Assembly: GCA_023441055.1 (NCBI GenBank)
Contig: JAEZQY010000067.1
Coordinates: forward strand, 1 to 64,000
Reading direction: 5' to 3'
From: Bacillota bacterium
GTDB lineage: Bacteria > Bacillota > Bacilli > Paenibacillales > UBA4045
DNA: 64,000 bases
The position numbers and the translations under genes were made by a program. Of this stretch, positions 1 to 7,839 are shown in pieces (the stretch's first letter is position 1; each line of letters begins with the position of its first letter). The notes below the pieces were generated by a model. That model did no database searches. It saw only the letters and a list, made by a program, of their open reading frames with translations, and had not been told where the DNA came from.

Positions 1-125
1 TTTCGTCGATACGCTTCTACGCACAGATTTCGCCATGCGCAGGTATCCTAGCTACACAGGGGCTTGGCCCCTCCTGTGACCGGACTTCCACCGGCTAGAA
101 GATGCGTGCTTAGCTGGGCACGCAA
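1..125 (-). other. Possible 5' part of a group II intron-like RNA, cut by the window edge
   Basis: Read on the minus strand this stretch is dense in short helices and has no ORF. GCGTGC pairs with GCACGC around an 8-nt loop, AGCCGG pairs with CCGGT around GTGGAAGT, and CACAGG pairs with CCTGTG around a GGGGCC/GCCCC helix. The order (a GTGCC start, a GGTGGAAGTCCGGT hairpin, then a GCGAAA-bearing helix) reminds me of domain I of bacterial group II introns. It begins a few bases past the terminator of the SASP gene, and class C introns are known to insert just after terminators. No reverse transcriptase is visible because the element runs out of the window. The identification is from memory and tentative. 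Confidence 0.3.
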
Positions 126-135
126 GTCAACTAAA

Positions 136-159
136 AAAGTGCCAGATAGCTGGCACTTT
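136..159 (-). terminator. Rho-independent terminator of the SASP gene
   Basis: A perfect 10-bp stem AAAGTGCCAG / CTGGCACTTT surrounds the loop ATAG. On the minus strand a run of T follows it. It lies about 40 bp past the stop of the SASP gene. Confidence 0.8.
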
Positions 160-195
160 ACTTCGTAGTTATTGCTATGCTCTCGCCGCAGCTAC

Positions 196-537
196 TCATT
201 TCGGATCGCTGCCCGAGAGTTGTTCTTGCGCGCGTCGGATCATCTCCTTCACCATGGCGCCCCCGATCTTCCCTCCTACATGACCAACTGATTCTGTGCT
301 CAGCTCGCCATTATAACCGGGCTGCAGCGGTACATTCAGTTCCTTCGCCACTTCATACTTCACATCATCTGGACGATTGGGATCGACGGTGTAGCCTTCA
401 TTCTTCATCACATCCGCTTTGAAGTCCTGCATCTGCTGTTCAACGCCTGGTACGGCATAGCTGCGTCTTCTTCGTGGCACCTGCGAATCACATCCTTCGG
501 GTTTTGTCTTAAGGTTCCCGAAGCGCATCTTATTCAT
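196..537 (-). CDS. Alpha/beta-type small acid-soluble spore protein
   Basis: This 113-aa protein belongs to the alpha/beta SASP family, which coats and protects DNA in dormant spores and is digested at germination. The family pattern is clear: SYAVPGVEQQMQDFK in the first half, VKYEVAKELNVPL (equivalent to the KYEIAQEFGV segment where the GPR protease cuts) and the C-terminal VGGKIGGAMVKEMIRRAQEQL-like helix. It is longer than the usual 60-70 aa because of a basic N-terminal extension (PRRRR near residue 22) and about 15 extra residues between the two helices. A GGGAGGG ribosome binding site lies about 13 bp before the ATG. Its own terminator follows, so it is a single-gene unit, presumably read in the forespore. 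Confidence 0.85.
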   Translation of the reverse strand: MNKMRFGNLKTKPEGCDSQVPRRRRSYAVPGVEQQMQDFKADVMKNEGYTVDPNRPDDVKYEVAKELNVPLQPGYNGELSTESVGHVGGKIGGAMVKEMIRRAQEQLSGSDPK

Positions 538-562
538 GCGTGAAGAAGGGCCCTCCCTTGTG

Positions 563-1411
563 TTACTTTTTCTTTACTGGTATCCAGATCTCACCCTGTG
601 CATGCCCTGGCATTCCATAATACATTTCGAATTGAGGACCCTCAACCTGTTCGTATCCAGATATCGGGAACCACTCGGTATATAATCGTTCCCATAGCGG
701 TTGCAGATCACATTGCGGCTCCGGGAAGACAGCCCATGTTAAAGCTGGGACAGAGAGCTTTGTAAATCTCTCCGGAATTTCAAGCCCCTTCGGTAAATGA
801 TAGCATACCATGTACTTGACTGATTCTCCCGTATGGTCAAATAAGGCAGCGTGCAACATACAATTGCCGAACCGCCCTAGCAATTCGTTCATCAGATCCA
901 CACTGCCATCTTCATCACATTGCTTACGGAACAGATGTACATCAGCAAATGCCTTTTGCATATCCTGACTAACAAGACCATAAACACCGAACATGTCAAA
1001 AGCCCCTCTTTGTTCAATCCGATAATTCATCTCGACATCTCCTCTTATTGAGATATGGAAGGACATTCGAGGATAGGCTTTTAAGGAAACGCCTTTATCG
1101 CGCGCAGATATCGGCATGATCCCATGGAGATTCTTGAACGCCCGTGCGAACGCTTCCGGCGACTGGTATCCATATTTCATGGCTACATCGATCACCCTAG
1201 CATCTGTTGTCTGCAGTTCAAAAGCCGCCAATGTCAATCGTCGACGTCGAATGTATTCAGATAACGTGATTCCGGTGATGAACGGAAACATTCGTTGAAA
1301 ATGATACGTGGAGCAGCAGGCGATCTTCGCTAATTCATCATACGAGATATTGTCCGTCAAATTTGCTTCGATATAATCCATGGCGCTTTTCATCCTCTCC
1401 AACCAATCCAT
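563..1411 (-). CDS. AraC-family regulator with C-terminal GyrI-like effector domain
   Basis: A 282-aa transcription regulator of the SoxS/Rob type. Residues 1-105 hold two helix-turn-helix units (ISYDELAKIACCSTYHFQRMF, then ATDARVIDVAMKYGYQSPEAF-like), and residues from about 130 resemble the GyrI/BmrR effector-binding fold, including the terminal segment with GEIWIPVKK. Such proteins bind hydrophobic drugs and switch on detoxification genes, but no target is evident nearby. I start it at an internal ATG because GGGAGG lies 6 bp before it (minus strand, ATG at 1411); a longer reading to 1477 has no such site. Confidence 0.85.
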   Translation of the reverse strand: MDWLERMKSAMDYIEANLTDNISYDELAKIACCSTYHFQRMFPFITGITLSEYIRRRRLTLAAFELQTTDARVIDVAMKYGYQSPEAFARAFKNLHGIMPISARDKGVSLKAYPRMSFHISIRGDVEMNYRIEQRGAFDMFGVYGLVSQDMQKAFADVHLFRKQCDEDGSVDLMNELLGRFGNCMLHAALFDHTGESVKYMVCYHLPKGLEIPERFTKLSVPALTWAVFPEPQCDLQPLWERLYTEWFPISGYEQVEGPQFEMYYGMPGHAQGEIWIPVKKK

Positions 1412-1501
1412 CGTTCTCCCTCCCTTCGAGTTAAATACTATCGCATATAAAAATGACTTGCCGTGCATTTCCTGCACGAAATTATCAGTATCGTACTCAG
1501 C

Positions 1502-2200
1502 TCATACTTTATCCACATATCTAAATATCTTTCCGTAGTATTTCATGAATCTCTTATACTCGGTAGTGCCCTTCAACATGATGATTGTGGGGTATGCATT
1601 TCGTTTACCTTGTTTCAAGGAGACCAACAACTCCTGTTGTGCAGTGCAATAGAACTTTCCTTCCTGATATTCAACAAGAAGCGGCGGGGAGGCGGATACA
1701 TGATCTTCCATTTTTTCTGCATGGTTCTCACCGATCACAACCTCTTCGAGCTGGATGAGGCGCAATGGAAACTGAACGATTCCCAAATACAGAAAGTCTT
1801 CACCCATTAGATCATATACACTGGGTGAAGCTTTTCGAGTAATCAGCAAATAGCATTGAATCCACTCTTCGATCATCCCGGCATTCGCATAATGTACAGC
1901 CGATTCTAATGTAGGAGCATAAATTAAATCCTCATCATTACTTTTGGAATAAATGATCTTCTTAATGGAATCGAGCGATAAGAAGTACTCGTCCGCTAGC
2001 TCCGAAACCGTGAGCCCATGGGCGTACTTATTGCGAATCATTCGATTGCGCTTCTGCAGCAGACCACGGTAGCCTGAGGCTTCGCCCCAGGCCCTTTTCT
2101 TCTCCCCGGAGGGAATGTAAAGAAGTTTCCCTGCTGCGTATTTTTGGATTTCTTTCAGCAGTTCTTCAGGTAATAATTCACTCGCATTTTCATACTTCAT
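1502..2200 (-). CDS. CD3324-family protein with N-terminal HTH-like region
   Basis: A 232-aa protein. Residues 1-90 match the small CD3324 family: ASELLPEELLKEIQKYAAG, then GLLQKRNRMIRNKYAHGLT and VSELADEYFLSLDSIKKIIY, the last being helix-turn-helix-like. The rest (100-232) has no family I recognise and makes the protein more than twice the usual length. GGTGAAATC precedes the ATG. The gene follows the phosphotransferase-like gene by 11 bp on the same strand, so the two are probably transcribed together. A DNA-binding role is likely but not shown. Confidence 0.6.
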   Translation of the reverse strand: MKYENASELLPEELLKEIQKYAAGKLLYIPSGEKKRAWGEASGYRGLLQKRNRMIRNKYAHGLTVSELADEYFLSLDSIKKIIYSKSNDEDLIYAPTLESAVHYANAGMIEEWIQCYLLITRKASPSVYDLMGEDFLYLGIVQFPLRLIQLEEVVIGENHAEKMEDHVSASPPLLVEYQEGKFYCTAQQELLVSLKQGKRNAYPTIIMLKGTTEYKRFMKYYGKIFRYVDKV

Positions 2201-2211
2201 GATTTCACCAT

Positions 2212-2916
2212 CTATAAGGCGTAGATTCGATCTTGCAGTTCGCTAATGGATCTCATGATGGATGCGCAGGACACCGTGTCGTCAATTGACGCATGCCAAC
2301 GTAAGGTATCAATGCCTTTATAGTAAGCCATACATAAGAATCTTTCCTTAAAATCTTGTATAGCGATGCCCCTCTTATTGCAATACTCGACGAGCAACTC
2401 AGGGATGCGCAAGTACGGCTTATTCAAGTCCATAATGGCATAATCGAGAAGGAAATCACTGATCCCGGCTCTGCTCCAGTCAGGAAACCCGACCGTCGTC
2501 TTGCCGTCTGTGATCATATTAACAAAAAACGTGTTGTTGTATACTAAATAACGTTTACCTTCACAATAAGGAATTCTGAGCTTCATTTCGTATAAGTATT
2601 TTTCGAAGAATTCGCGATCAAGAACCGTTGTTTCGAACATCTCCTTCCAATTATACCAATACCCTTCCCTATCTTCTGCGAATGTACCGGCCAGAAATTC
2701 CTCACATGTCGCATATTCCGTCACACATTCCTCGTTAAACTCGCCATAACCCGCTAAACCAGTTATATCGGAAGATTGAATGTCAAATAGATTGTCGAAA
2801 AATAACTCGTGGCAATCCAAGAACTGTTCTGGGTTTAATTGATCTGCAATAAATCCATGCGGTGTCATATTCACCTTGTCAGAGAGCATCGACTTTATGA
2901 TATTGTCCTTACCCAT
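2212..2916 (-). CDS. Truncated aminoglycoside phosphotransferase-like protein, probably inactive
   Basis: The 234-aa product resembles only the C-lobe of APH-type kinases (hygromycin phosphotransferase group). The segment around residues 128-165 (GKRYLVYNNTFFVNM followed by GFPDWSRAGISDFLLD) lines up with the APH catalytic loop HGDxxxxN and with the DW motif. The catalytic HGD is replaced by YNN, and the nucleotide-binding N-lobe is missing. It may be a pseudokinase or a decaying gene. AAAGGTG lies 7 bp before the ATG. It is followed closely by the CD3324-type gene. Confidence 0.5.
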   Translation of the reverse strand: MGKDNIIKSMLSDKVNMTPHGFIADQLNPEQFLDCHELFFDNLFDIQSSDITGLAGYGEFNEECVTEYATCEEFLAGTFAEDREGYWYNWKEMFETTVLDREFFEKYLYEMKLRIPYCEGKRYLVYNNTFFVNMITDGKTTVGFPDWSRAGISDFLLDYAIMDLNKPYLRIPELLVEYCNKRGIAIQDFKERFLCMAYYKGIDTLRWHASIDDTVSCASIMRSISELQDRIYAL

Positions 2917-3111
2917 CACTTCATCACCTTTTCCATCTCAAATTTTGATTCATCAGGTGCGCATCTGATCCAGGATAAGGATATCATTGGAGGGAAATGG
3001 GATATAGTTAGTGAATGTTTTAAATGAACTTTACACTGTGTGGACAAGAGCGGAAAAAATAATCACTCTATGCTATTATGGATAGAGCATTGCTAGAAAA
3101 GGAGAATCACC

Positions 3112-3366
3112 ATGAAAAAAGTCGACGTCGTAGGCGCAGTTATATTCAATGAGAAGAGTGAGATCCTGTGCGCGCTTCGCTCTCAGCAGATGTCTCTTCC
3201 CGGTCTATGGGAATTTCCTGGAGGCAAGATTGAACCGGGAGAGACGCCACAACAAAGTCTGGCAGAACATGAGAGGCTCATCTGGCTGCCGCTCGATCAG
3301 CTGGATACGTTGGAATGGGCACCAGCAGACCTGCCAACATTACAGGAATTGAAGAAATTAATCTAG
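3112..3366 (+). pseudogene. NUDIX hydrolase with internal in-frame deletion
   Basis: The 84 codons begin like a MutT/CTP-pyrophosphohydrolase type NUDIX protein (VDVVGAVIFNEKSEILCALR, then LWEFPGGKIEPGETPQQSL) and end like one (LIWLPLDQLDTLEWAPAD). The NUDIX box GX5EX7REUXEEXGU is cut after its first half: the REUXEE metal-binding helix and roughly 45 residues after it are absent, and the reading frame runs straight on. The enzyme should be inactive. An AGGAG site precedes the ATG, so it may still be translated. Its stop overlaps the stop of the convergent helicase relic. Confidence 0.75.
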
Positions 3367-4422
3367 CTTAACGAATCATATCGCAGTAAAATTCCCTCTG
3401 GTACGGGCTGATGCAGATGCAATGTCTTCCTTGTCAGGTTGATGAACAGTAAGTAGTGCTCCCCAACTCGACTGACCCCTTCCCGCCACGAACCCTCTTG
3501 AGCAGGCGACTCGAACAGACAGATTAGATCATTCTCGTATAATTCTGGTGCAGAATGGAAAACTCATATTTCCGCTTGAGCTGTAAGGATTCACGAGCAT
3601 GATTTGTTTATTGGCGTATTGCTCCTCGTATTGCTTAATGAAAGCTTCGTCAATAGGGATGGCACGTTCGTCATTCCAGCAGTGTTCGAACGCCTTCTTC
3701 GCCTTCCAATAGATCGAATACTGCTCCGCATCGCGCTGTTTCGCATTCCACTCATAGCAAGTCTTTAATGCAGAGTAAGACAGATTCGATGATCCGATAA
3801 TAGCTGTATTAAGACCGGATTCTCTCTCGATCAGATGGGCCTTCGTATGGAAGGACACTTTGCCTGAATCAAATACCTTTGCCTCGACATGCGGAATCTC
3901 GAGCAAACTCCGCAATAATATGGCCTCTGTAATCTTGAGTTAGATCGAGGTTAAGATGCGCAGCATTCGGCCGTCATCGGCTTTTCGAAACTCATCGATT
4001 TCTCGAATGAGCAGCTGCAGACCAGACCAACGTACGAAGCTGACCATGAAATCTGCTTGATCAGCGGTCTGGAATTCATATTTGAGCGCCTTGAACAAGT
4101 TCCATTGCTCGGCATCTGTGTTGATTAGTAGGTTGAGCTGACTTAGGCAAAGCTTTGAATTACGTGGCAATAGGCCATCATCATGTCGGTAATGGATGGC
4201 CTTGATCGGCAGCTGGTACTCTTGATGCTCGGTTTGAGTGATCTTGTTTAGCTGTTGTACGAACCCGAGAATCTTCCCGTACTGTCCTTGCTCGATATAT
4301 TGCTGAATTGTATGGCTAAAGTCTCGCATTACTGTTGTGGGAATAACGCGTATATGTTGGTTGTCAGGGTAATTCTTGTTTTTATGAATGAGTTCTTCGA
4401 ATACACCTCTTGGTGGGTTCAT
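3363..4422 (-). pseudogene. Remnant of a PLD-type DEAD/DEAH helicase, core deleted
   Basis: Three pieces of one gene remain. The N-terminal 160 codons (3940-4422) end at a stop. A second frame (3529-3915) keeps a phospholipase D nuclease motif (FHTKAHLIER then IIGSSNLSYSAL, EWN). A third frame (3363 to about 3545) keeps a C-terminal tail (NDLICLFESPAQEGSW to HQPVPEGILLRYDSLS). The whole helicase engine between the PLD domain and the tail is gone. The layout PLD, helicase, C-terminal domain is that of DUF3427-like helicases and compares with the intact PLD-helicase at 20540-22963. The adjacent NUDIX relic suggests that both decayed together. Confidence 0.7.
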
Positions 4423-4568
4423 GTGGATATCCGATGATTTGTGGGTTTTTGTATGATTTTACTATAAAAAAGTGGTTTACTTAGCTAACACACATTATTA
4501 ATTACTGTTAACTGACAAACATTCTTAGTTGTGATACGGTTCAGCGTATCATCTATAGGGCGAGATCG

Positions 4569-4592
4569 AAAGGCATCCAGCCGGGTGCTTTT
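4569..4592 (-). terminator. Probable terminator of the TIR/caspase operon
   Basis: AAAGGCATCC and GGGTGCTTTT pair, with G-T wobbles, around a 4-nt loop, 34 bp past the caspase stop. The T tract on the minus strand is short. Confidence 0.45.
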
Positions 4593-4625
4593 CGCAGCTA
4601 TAACACAATTCAAATAGTTTTGAAA

Positions 4626-5573
4626 TCACAACTTTTTCTCATCCACCATGCGCCAGTATTGATATCCGAGAGCTGTTAATCTACAAGATTTCGAGTTAAT
4701 CGCTGCAAAATACATAAACTCCTCACCTACTGGTCTGACCAGCCCGACCGAAAACATCTTTTGTAAATTCTTAAAGACCGTCACATTAACGGGGTCATGA
4801 CCTGCTTCAGTATCTTCAAACGTAGGGTCTAGTTGAAATTCATGTTCAGGAGCTGGAAAATAGTCCGTTATCTTTCGAACTACTTCAACCGCTATTGCAG
4901 GGATGACTCTTCTTAAATGAGTGAACCGAGAAACATTTGTTTTGAATACTGGCCTCTGTTCCCATGCACCTAGTGCGCTGTCCAAATACGAGTAAATTCC
5001 TCCCGGTGTTACATATCCTCGTAGATCCGCTGCTCCTCCTTGAAGTGCATCAATAATCAACGAAGTAAATACCCCCGAACCATCCCTCTCGAAAGCATAT
5101 TCGGTTCCTCTAGAAGCGGTTAAAACCGTTAAACCTTCTCCTAACTTGGCTACCTCTCCACCTTCCAATGATGGAGAAGCAAACTGACCAGAATGGCAAC
5201 AGTCAAGGATCACAACCTTTTCTCTTGCTCGAGACTTATTTGCCCAATTCAAGATTTGATCCATGGAGATTCCTTCATCTCCTGGGCTATGGTCGGGAGT
5301 GACAATCAAACCGCCTGAAGAATTCACCATACCATGACCAGAGAAATAGAACAATGCAATGTCACTGGGTCCTGCGAATAGTTCTTCAATTTGTTGACGT
5401 AACATCCCTCGAGTTATTGTATCAGACGCATCAGTCAATACCCTTACACTGAAGTTGGGCGCACCATCAGCATCTCGTTCCAGCACAGTAGCTATCTCAA
5501 TCGCGTCATTGATACAGCCCTTGAGAGGGGTAGTCGGATAGTTATTTATCCCGACTATGAGTGCTCTTCTCAT
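4626..5573 (-). CDS. Caspase-like protease (peptidase C14 family), last gene of the TIR/caspase operon
   Basis: A 315-aa protein with a bacterial caspase-like fold in residues 1-215. The catalytic His is in FYFSGHGM (H80) and the Cys in VILDCCHSG (C126). The first strand RRALIVGINNY and the segment LTASRGTEYAFE are also typical. Residues 220-315 form a separate domain that ends in a winged-helix-like stretch (VFKNLQKMFSVGLVRP). No membrane segment is present. The gene starts 5 bp after the TIR gene. In TIR-caspase systems (type IV Thoeris) a TIR-made cyclic nucleotide activates the caspase, which then degrades cell proteins. The same role is inferred here from gene order and motifs; the sensor region would lie in the C-terminal domain. 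Confidence 0.85.
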   Translation of the reverse strand: MRRALIVGINNYPTTPLKGCINDAIEIATVLERDADGAPNFSVRVLTDASDTITRGMLRQQIEELFAGPSDIALFYFSGHGMVNSSGGLIVTPDHSPGDEGISMDQILNWANKSRAREKVVILDCCHSGQFASPSLEGGEVAKLGEGLTVLTASRGTEYAFERDGSGVFTSLIIDALQGGAADLRGYVTPGGIYSYLDSALGAWEQRPVFKTNVSRFTHLRRVIPAIAVEVVRKITDYFPAPEHEFQLDPTFEDTEAGHDPVNVTVFKNLQKMFSVGLVRPVGEEFMYFAAINSKSCRLTALGYQYWRMVDEKKL

Positions 5574-5578
5574 TTATT

Positions 5579-5989
5579 TTACCCCAACTCCTTGATCGCA
5601 CTGATTATCGAGTTAGAATTCCACTTTACAATCTTATCTGCATTATCCTTTACAACTTTGGAGGTTCTTTCAGATGCCCACGGCTCGATTGCTATAATGG
5701 GCTTTACTTTCGCAAATCCATTCTTAGCAATATCAATCTCCTTGTTTATCCATTTGCTATAAGTCGAATAAACCCCAGCCAGAATTATTACTACACTAGC
5801 GGAACTCATTTGAGCCTTAATTGCGTCATATAACTTCTTGTCTGAAATTGCATTGTGAATAGGGTCGTCTTTAGGAACCGAATAATTCTTATAGGAAAAA
5901 TCTTTAGACTCTATACGCTTGACCAGCCCATCGTACGCATCAGAATATGCCCAGGAATGACTAATAAATAGATTATACGTTTTTGCCAT
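5579..5989 (-). CDS. TIR-like (ThsB-type, DUF1863) NAD-processing protein
   Basis: A 136-aa single-domain protein of the TIR-like family that includes Thoeris ThsB. It starts YNLFISHSWAYSDAYD and carries the strand VVIILAGVYSTYSKW followed by INKEIDIA. E84 in that WxxxE arrangement is the expected catalytic glutamate for NAD cleavage. ThsB proteins sense infection and make a cyclic ADP-ribose signal. A GGAGGG site precedes the ATG. The gene lies between the small GYQP protein and the caspase gene, 5 bp from the latter, so signal maker and effector are co-expressed. The exact signal cannot be told from sequence. Confidence 0.85.
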   Translation of the reverse strand: MAKTYNLFISHSWAYSDAYDGLVKRIESKDFSYKNYSVPKDDPIHNAISDKKLYDAIKAQMSSASVVIILAGVYSTYSKWINKEIDIAKNGFAKVKPIIAIEPWASERTSKVVKDNADKIVKWNSNSIISAIKELG

Positions 5990-6025
5990 TTAATATTCCC
6001 TCCAAGTTCTTATATTTGTGCCGGG

Positions 6026-6190
6026 TTACTTTTTAGGTGGAACTGCACTTGATCCTCCAGTAGGTGGCTTTTTTCCACCCCCGCCTACTGAACTTCGTGG
6101 AGGCTGATAGCCCTTCTGCTCTTGAACCGGCTGATAGCCTAAGTTTCCTTTGGGCCTCTGGGATGGGGTAGAGTTTTTTTCCTTACTCAT
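6026..6190 (-). CDS. Small disordered GYQP-motif protein of the TIR/caspase operon
   Basis: I translated this gene by hand; it is 54 aa. It begins MSKEKNSTPSQRPKG and contains two similar turns, LGYQPVQEQ and KGYQPPRSS, then GGGGKKPPTGGSS and a VPPKK end. It is rich in Gly, Pro, Ser and Lys, has no hydrophobic core, and should be disordered. A strong AGGAGGTGA site lies before the ATG, and the ATGAGTAA overlap with the DUF6338 stop (8 bp) indicates coupled translation. It lies between membrane protein and TIR genes. The function is unknown; a tether, a protease substrate or a sensor bait are all possible. Confidence 0.7.
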   Translation of the reverse strand: MSKEKNSTPSQRPKGNLGYQPVQEQKGYQPPRSSVGGGGKKPPTGGSSAVPPKK

Positions 6191-6812
6191 CGTTACTCAC
6201 CTCCTCATCATCCGAAAAAAATTCAATCCACTTAATTTGGCTTGCTGGAACCCAGATGCCTTCTGTGTTTCTACGCTTATTCCAAGCGCCATCTTTATCC
6301 ATCTGAAAAACTGATTCAAGAAACAAATCTCGTTCCCCCGTGATAGATGATGAAAATGATTGCGACCCATACCAACCGAGTATCTGCGATCCATCATTTA
6401 GAGTAACCATCGCCCAGGAACTTGAAAGATTACTCATCTTGAAATCCCAGGCTGTTGGTATTGGATGAATTGTACTTTTACTCACCTTAAACATCAAGTT
6501 TCGCAACCAATTTTGCTGTACTGTCCAGGCAAAAAATATCCCCAATAAAACTGGACTTATCAATACCACACTAGCCATAAGGGCATACCATCTCAGAGTA
6601 TGGTGCGTTGAATAATCACTCATGGCCAAGTAATAGAAAAGGGGAGACCAAAGAGCATAATTTAGACAACTAAAAAACAAGTAACGCAAAATGGCTGTTT
6701 GAAATTGGCTTTCTCTTGAAGGTACAAGTATACTAAAGACCCAAAACATCAAATACCCTGGCACTAGGAAAGCAAAGGTATAATATACTGCGTCAAAGCT
6801 GCTAAAAGTCAT
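6183..6812 (-). CDS. DUF6338-like membrane protein
   Basis: This 209-aa protein has three predicted membrane helices in its first 115 residues (about 8-30, 42-65 and 76-98). A cytosolic part of about 95 residues follows, with a repeated Trp/Gly pattern (SWAMVTLNDGSQILGWYG) that looks like a small beta domain and ends in an acidic tail (FFSDDEEVSNDE). It matches my recollection of DUF6338 proteins, which often lie beside defence genes. The gene starts 20 bp after the Mrr-like gene with a GAGGGG site, and its end overlaps the next small gene. It could anchor the system at the membrane or sense damage there. Confidence 0.65.
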   Translation of the reverse strand: MTFSSFDAVYYTFAFLVPGYLMFWVFSILVPSRESQFQTAILRYLFFSCLNYALWSPLFYYLAMSDYSTHHTLRWYALMASVVLISPVLLGIFFAWTVQQNWLRNLMFKVSKSTIHPIPTAWDFKMSNLSSSWAMVTLNDGSQILGWYGSQSFSSSITGERDLFLESVFQMDKDGAWNKRRNTEGIWVPASQIKWIEFFSDDEEVSNDE

Positions 6813-6832
6813 AGCTTCCCCTCACTTCCATT

Positions 6833-7417
6833 CTAAACCTTTCTTTTTTTGACTGAAGACCACTTCTCCCATCTCTGCAACTTATGTTCAACTACTCCAC
6901 CGTGCCAAAACTCAACCCGAAACTGCTCCGCTTCCTTCTTTGCAGGCCCTGTCAGGTCTGATGTGGTGACTAGGAGCGTAAGCATGCAGTTGTGATTCCG
7001 TTTAGCCGCGACTAACTCTCGAACAGTCTGCACAGGAACCAAGTTGTGATTTGCGAAGCATTTTGCTTGGACTGCCGTTCTCTCGCCCCGCTCGTCCACA
7101 ATTACCAAATCCACACCACCGTCATTTCCTCCGATTCCTACTTCGTGAACAATAAAGCCCAAATCTCGAAAATACAGGGCAAGCAACCGTTCGAATTCAA
7201 CCCCGTTCAAATCATCAAGTGCCGTGGACAGAATCACCTCATCTGGTCGACAGGATTTCGAGCTCCGATTAACTTTCCGCTGTGACGATTCCGGTCGTCT
7301 CTTACTCGCATTCACAGGGCGCTTGGTTCTACTCGTTTTCTTCTTCTGGGGCTGTAATAAGCCTGCGATAACACCTAGCACTACAACTGCAAGAAGAAAC
7401 AATATAATTTCCTTCAT
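6833..7417 (-). CDS. Membrane-anchored Mrr-like restriction endonuclease
   Basis: A 194-aa protein. Residues 4-22 form one membrane helix (IILFLLAVVVLGVIAGLL), followed by a basic, Ser-rich linker to about residue 60. Residues 62-190 are an Mrr_cat (PD-(D/E)XK) domain: FERLLALYFRDLGF, then GGNDGGVDLVI and TAVQAKCF, giving the D...QxK catalytic signature of this family. It is the first gene of the TIR/caspase operon (GAGGTATCTT before the ATG). It could cut invading DNA near the membrane, or it could be an independent defence gene sharing the promoter. Confidence 0.75.
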   Translation of the reverse strand: MKEIILFLLAVVVLGVIAGLLQPQKKKTSRTKRPVNASKRRPESSQRKVNRSSKSCRPDEVILSTALDDLNGVEFERLLALYFRDLGFIVHEVGIGGNDGGVDLVIVDERGERTAVQAKCFANHNLVPVQTVRELVAAKRNHNCMLTLLVTTSDLTGPAKKEAEQFRVEFWHGGVVEHKLQRWEKWSSVKKRKV

Positions 7418-7526
7418 AAGATACCTCGCTCTAGTTGTTCTCTATCCATATTACTATGTTTGGGCATATTTTCCTACCCGTAGTTTTCTTTCGCTAAACT
7501 AATCGAATAACCAAAGGAGAATCAAC

Positions 7527-7616
7527 ATGGCTCATTTTCAAACCATTAGCTTAGCCCCTTCTGCTGACACCACAGCAGAAGAAACTATTCCTTTGTCCAG
7601 AAAAGTTCCCACATGA
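7527..7616 (+). CDS. Possible 29-aa peptide, or a gene start left by decay
   Basis: A good AAAGGAGA site precedes an ATG, followed by 29 codons (MAHFQTISLAPSADTTAEE start). I see no family. It diverges from the defence operon and may be the stump of a lost gene. Confidence 0.2.
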   Translation: MAHFQTISLAPSADTTAEETIPLSRKVPT

Positions 7617-7745
7617 AGAATAGACTTGAATCAACTCTTATAAAATACCCATATTCCCCCATCATCCTTCTCCTTTCTACAACAACTTATAGAAATTTCT
7701 CACCTGCTGTAAATTGGATTAAGTGAACTTAGGAGGGGGAAATTA

Positions 7746-7839
7746 ATGTCCACTAATCTTCCAAGCAAATCGGACAACATTCGCCAGATACACAAAGAAG
7801 GTAAATCAATTAGTGAAATCAGGTAAATGAATATTTCGG
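7746..7839 (+). pseudogene. N-terminal stump of an HTH protein interrupted by an IS21-type end
   Basis: A GGAGGGGG site precedes ATG. The codons read MSTNLPSKSDNIRQIHKEG and then KSISEIR, the usual start of small homeodomain-like HTH proteins, before a TAA. Reading on past the TAA gives MNIS and then the terminal repeats of an IS21-like element begin. The gene thus has both a nonsense codon and an insertion. Confidence 0.45.

Noticed and set aside
177..422. Plus-strand ORF opposite the SASP gene
   Set aside because: It is a shadow of the SASP gene, with no ribosome binding site and low-complexity Ser/His/Arg composition.
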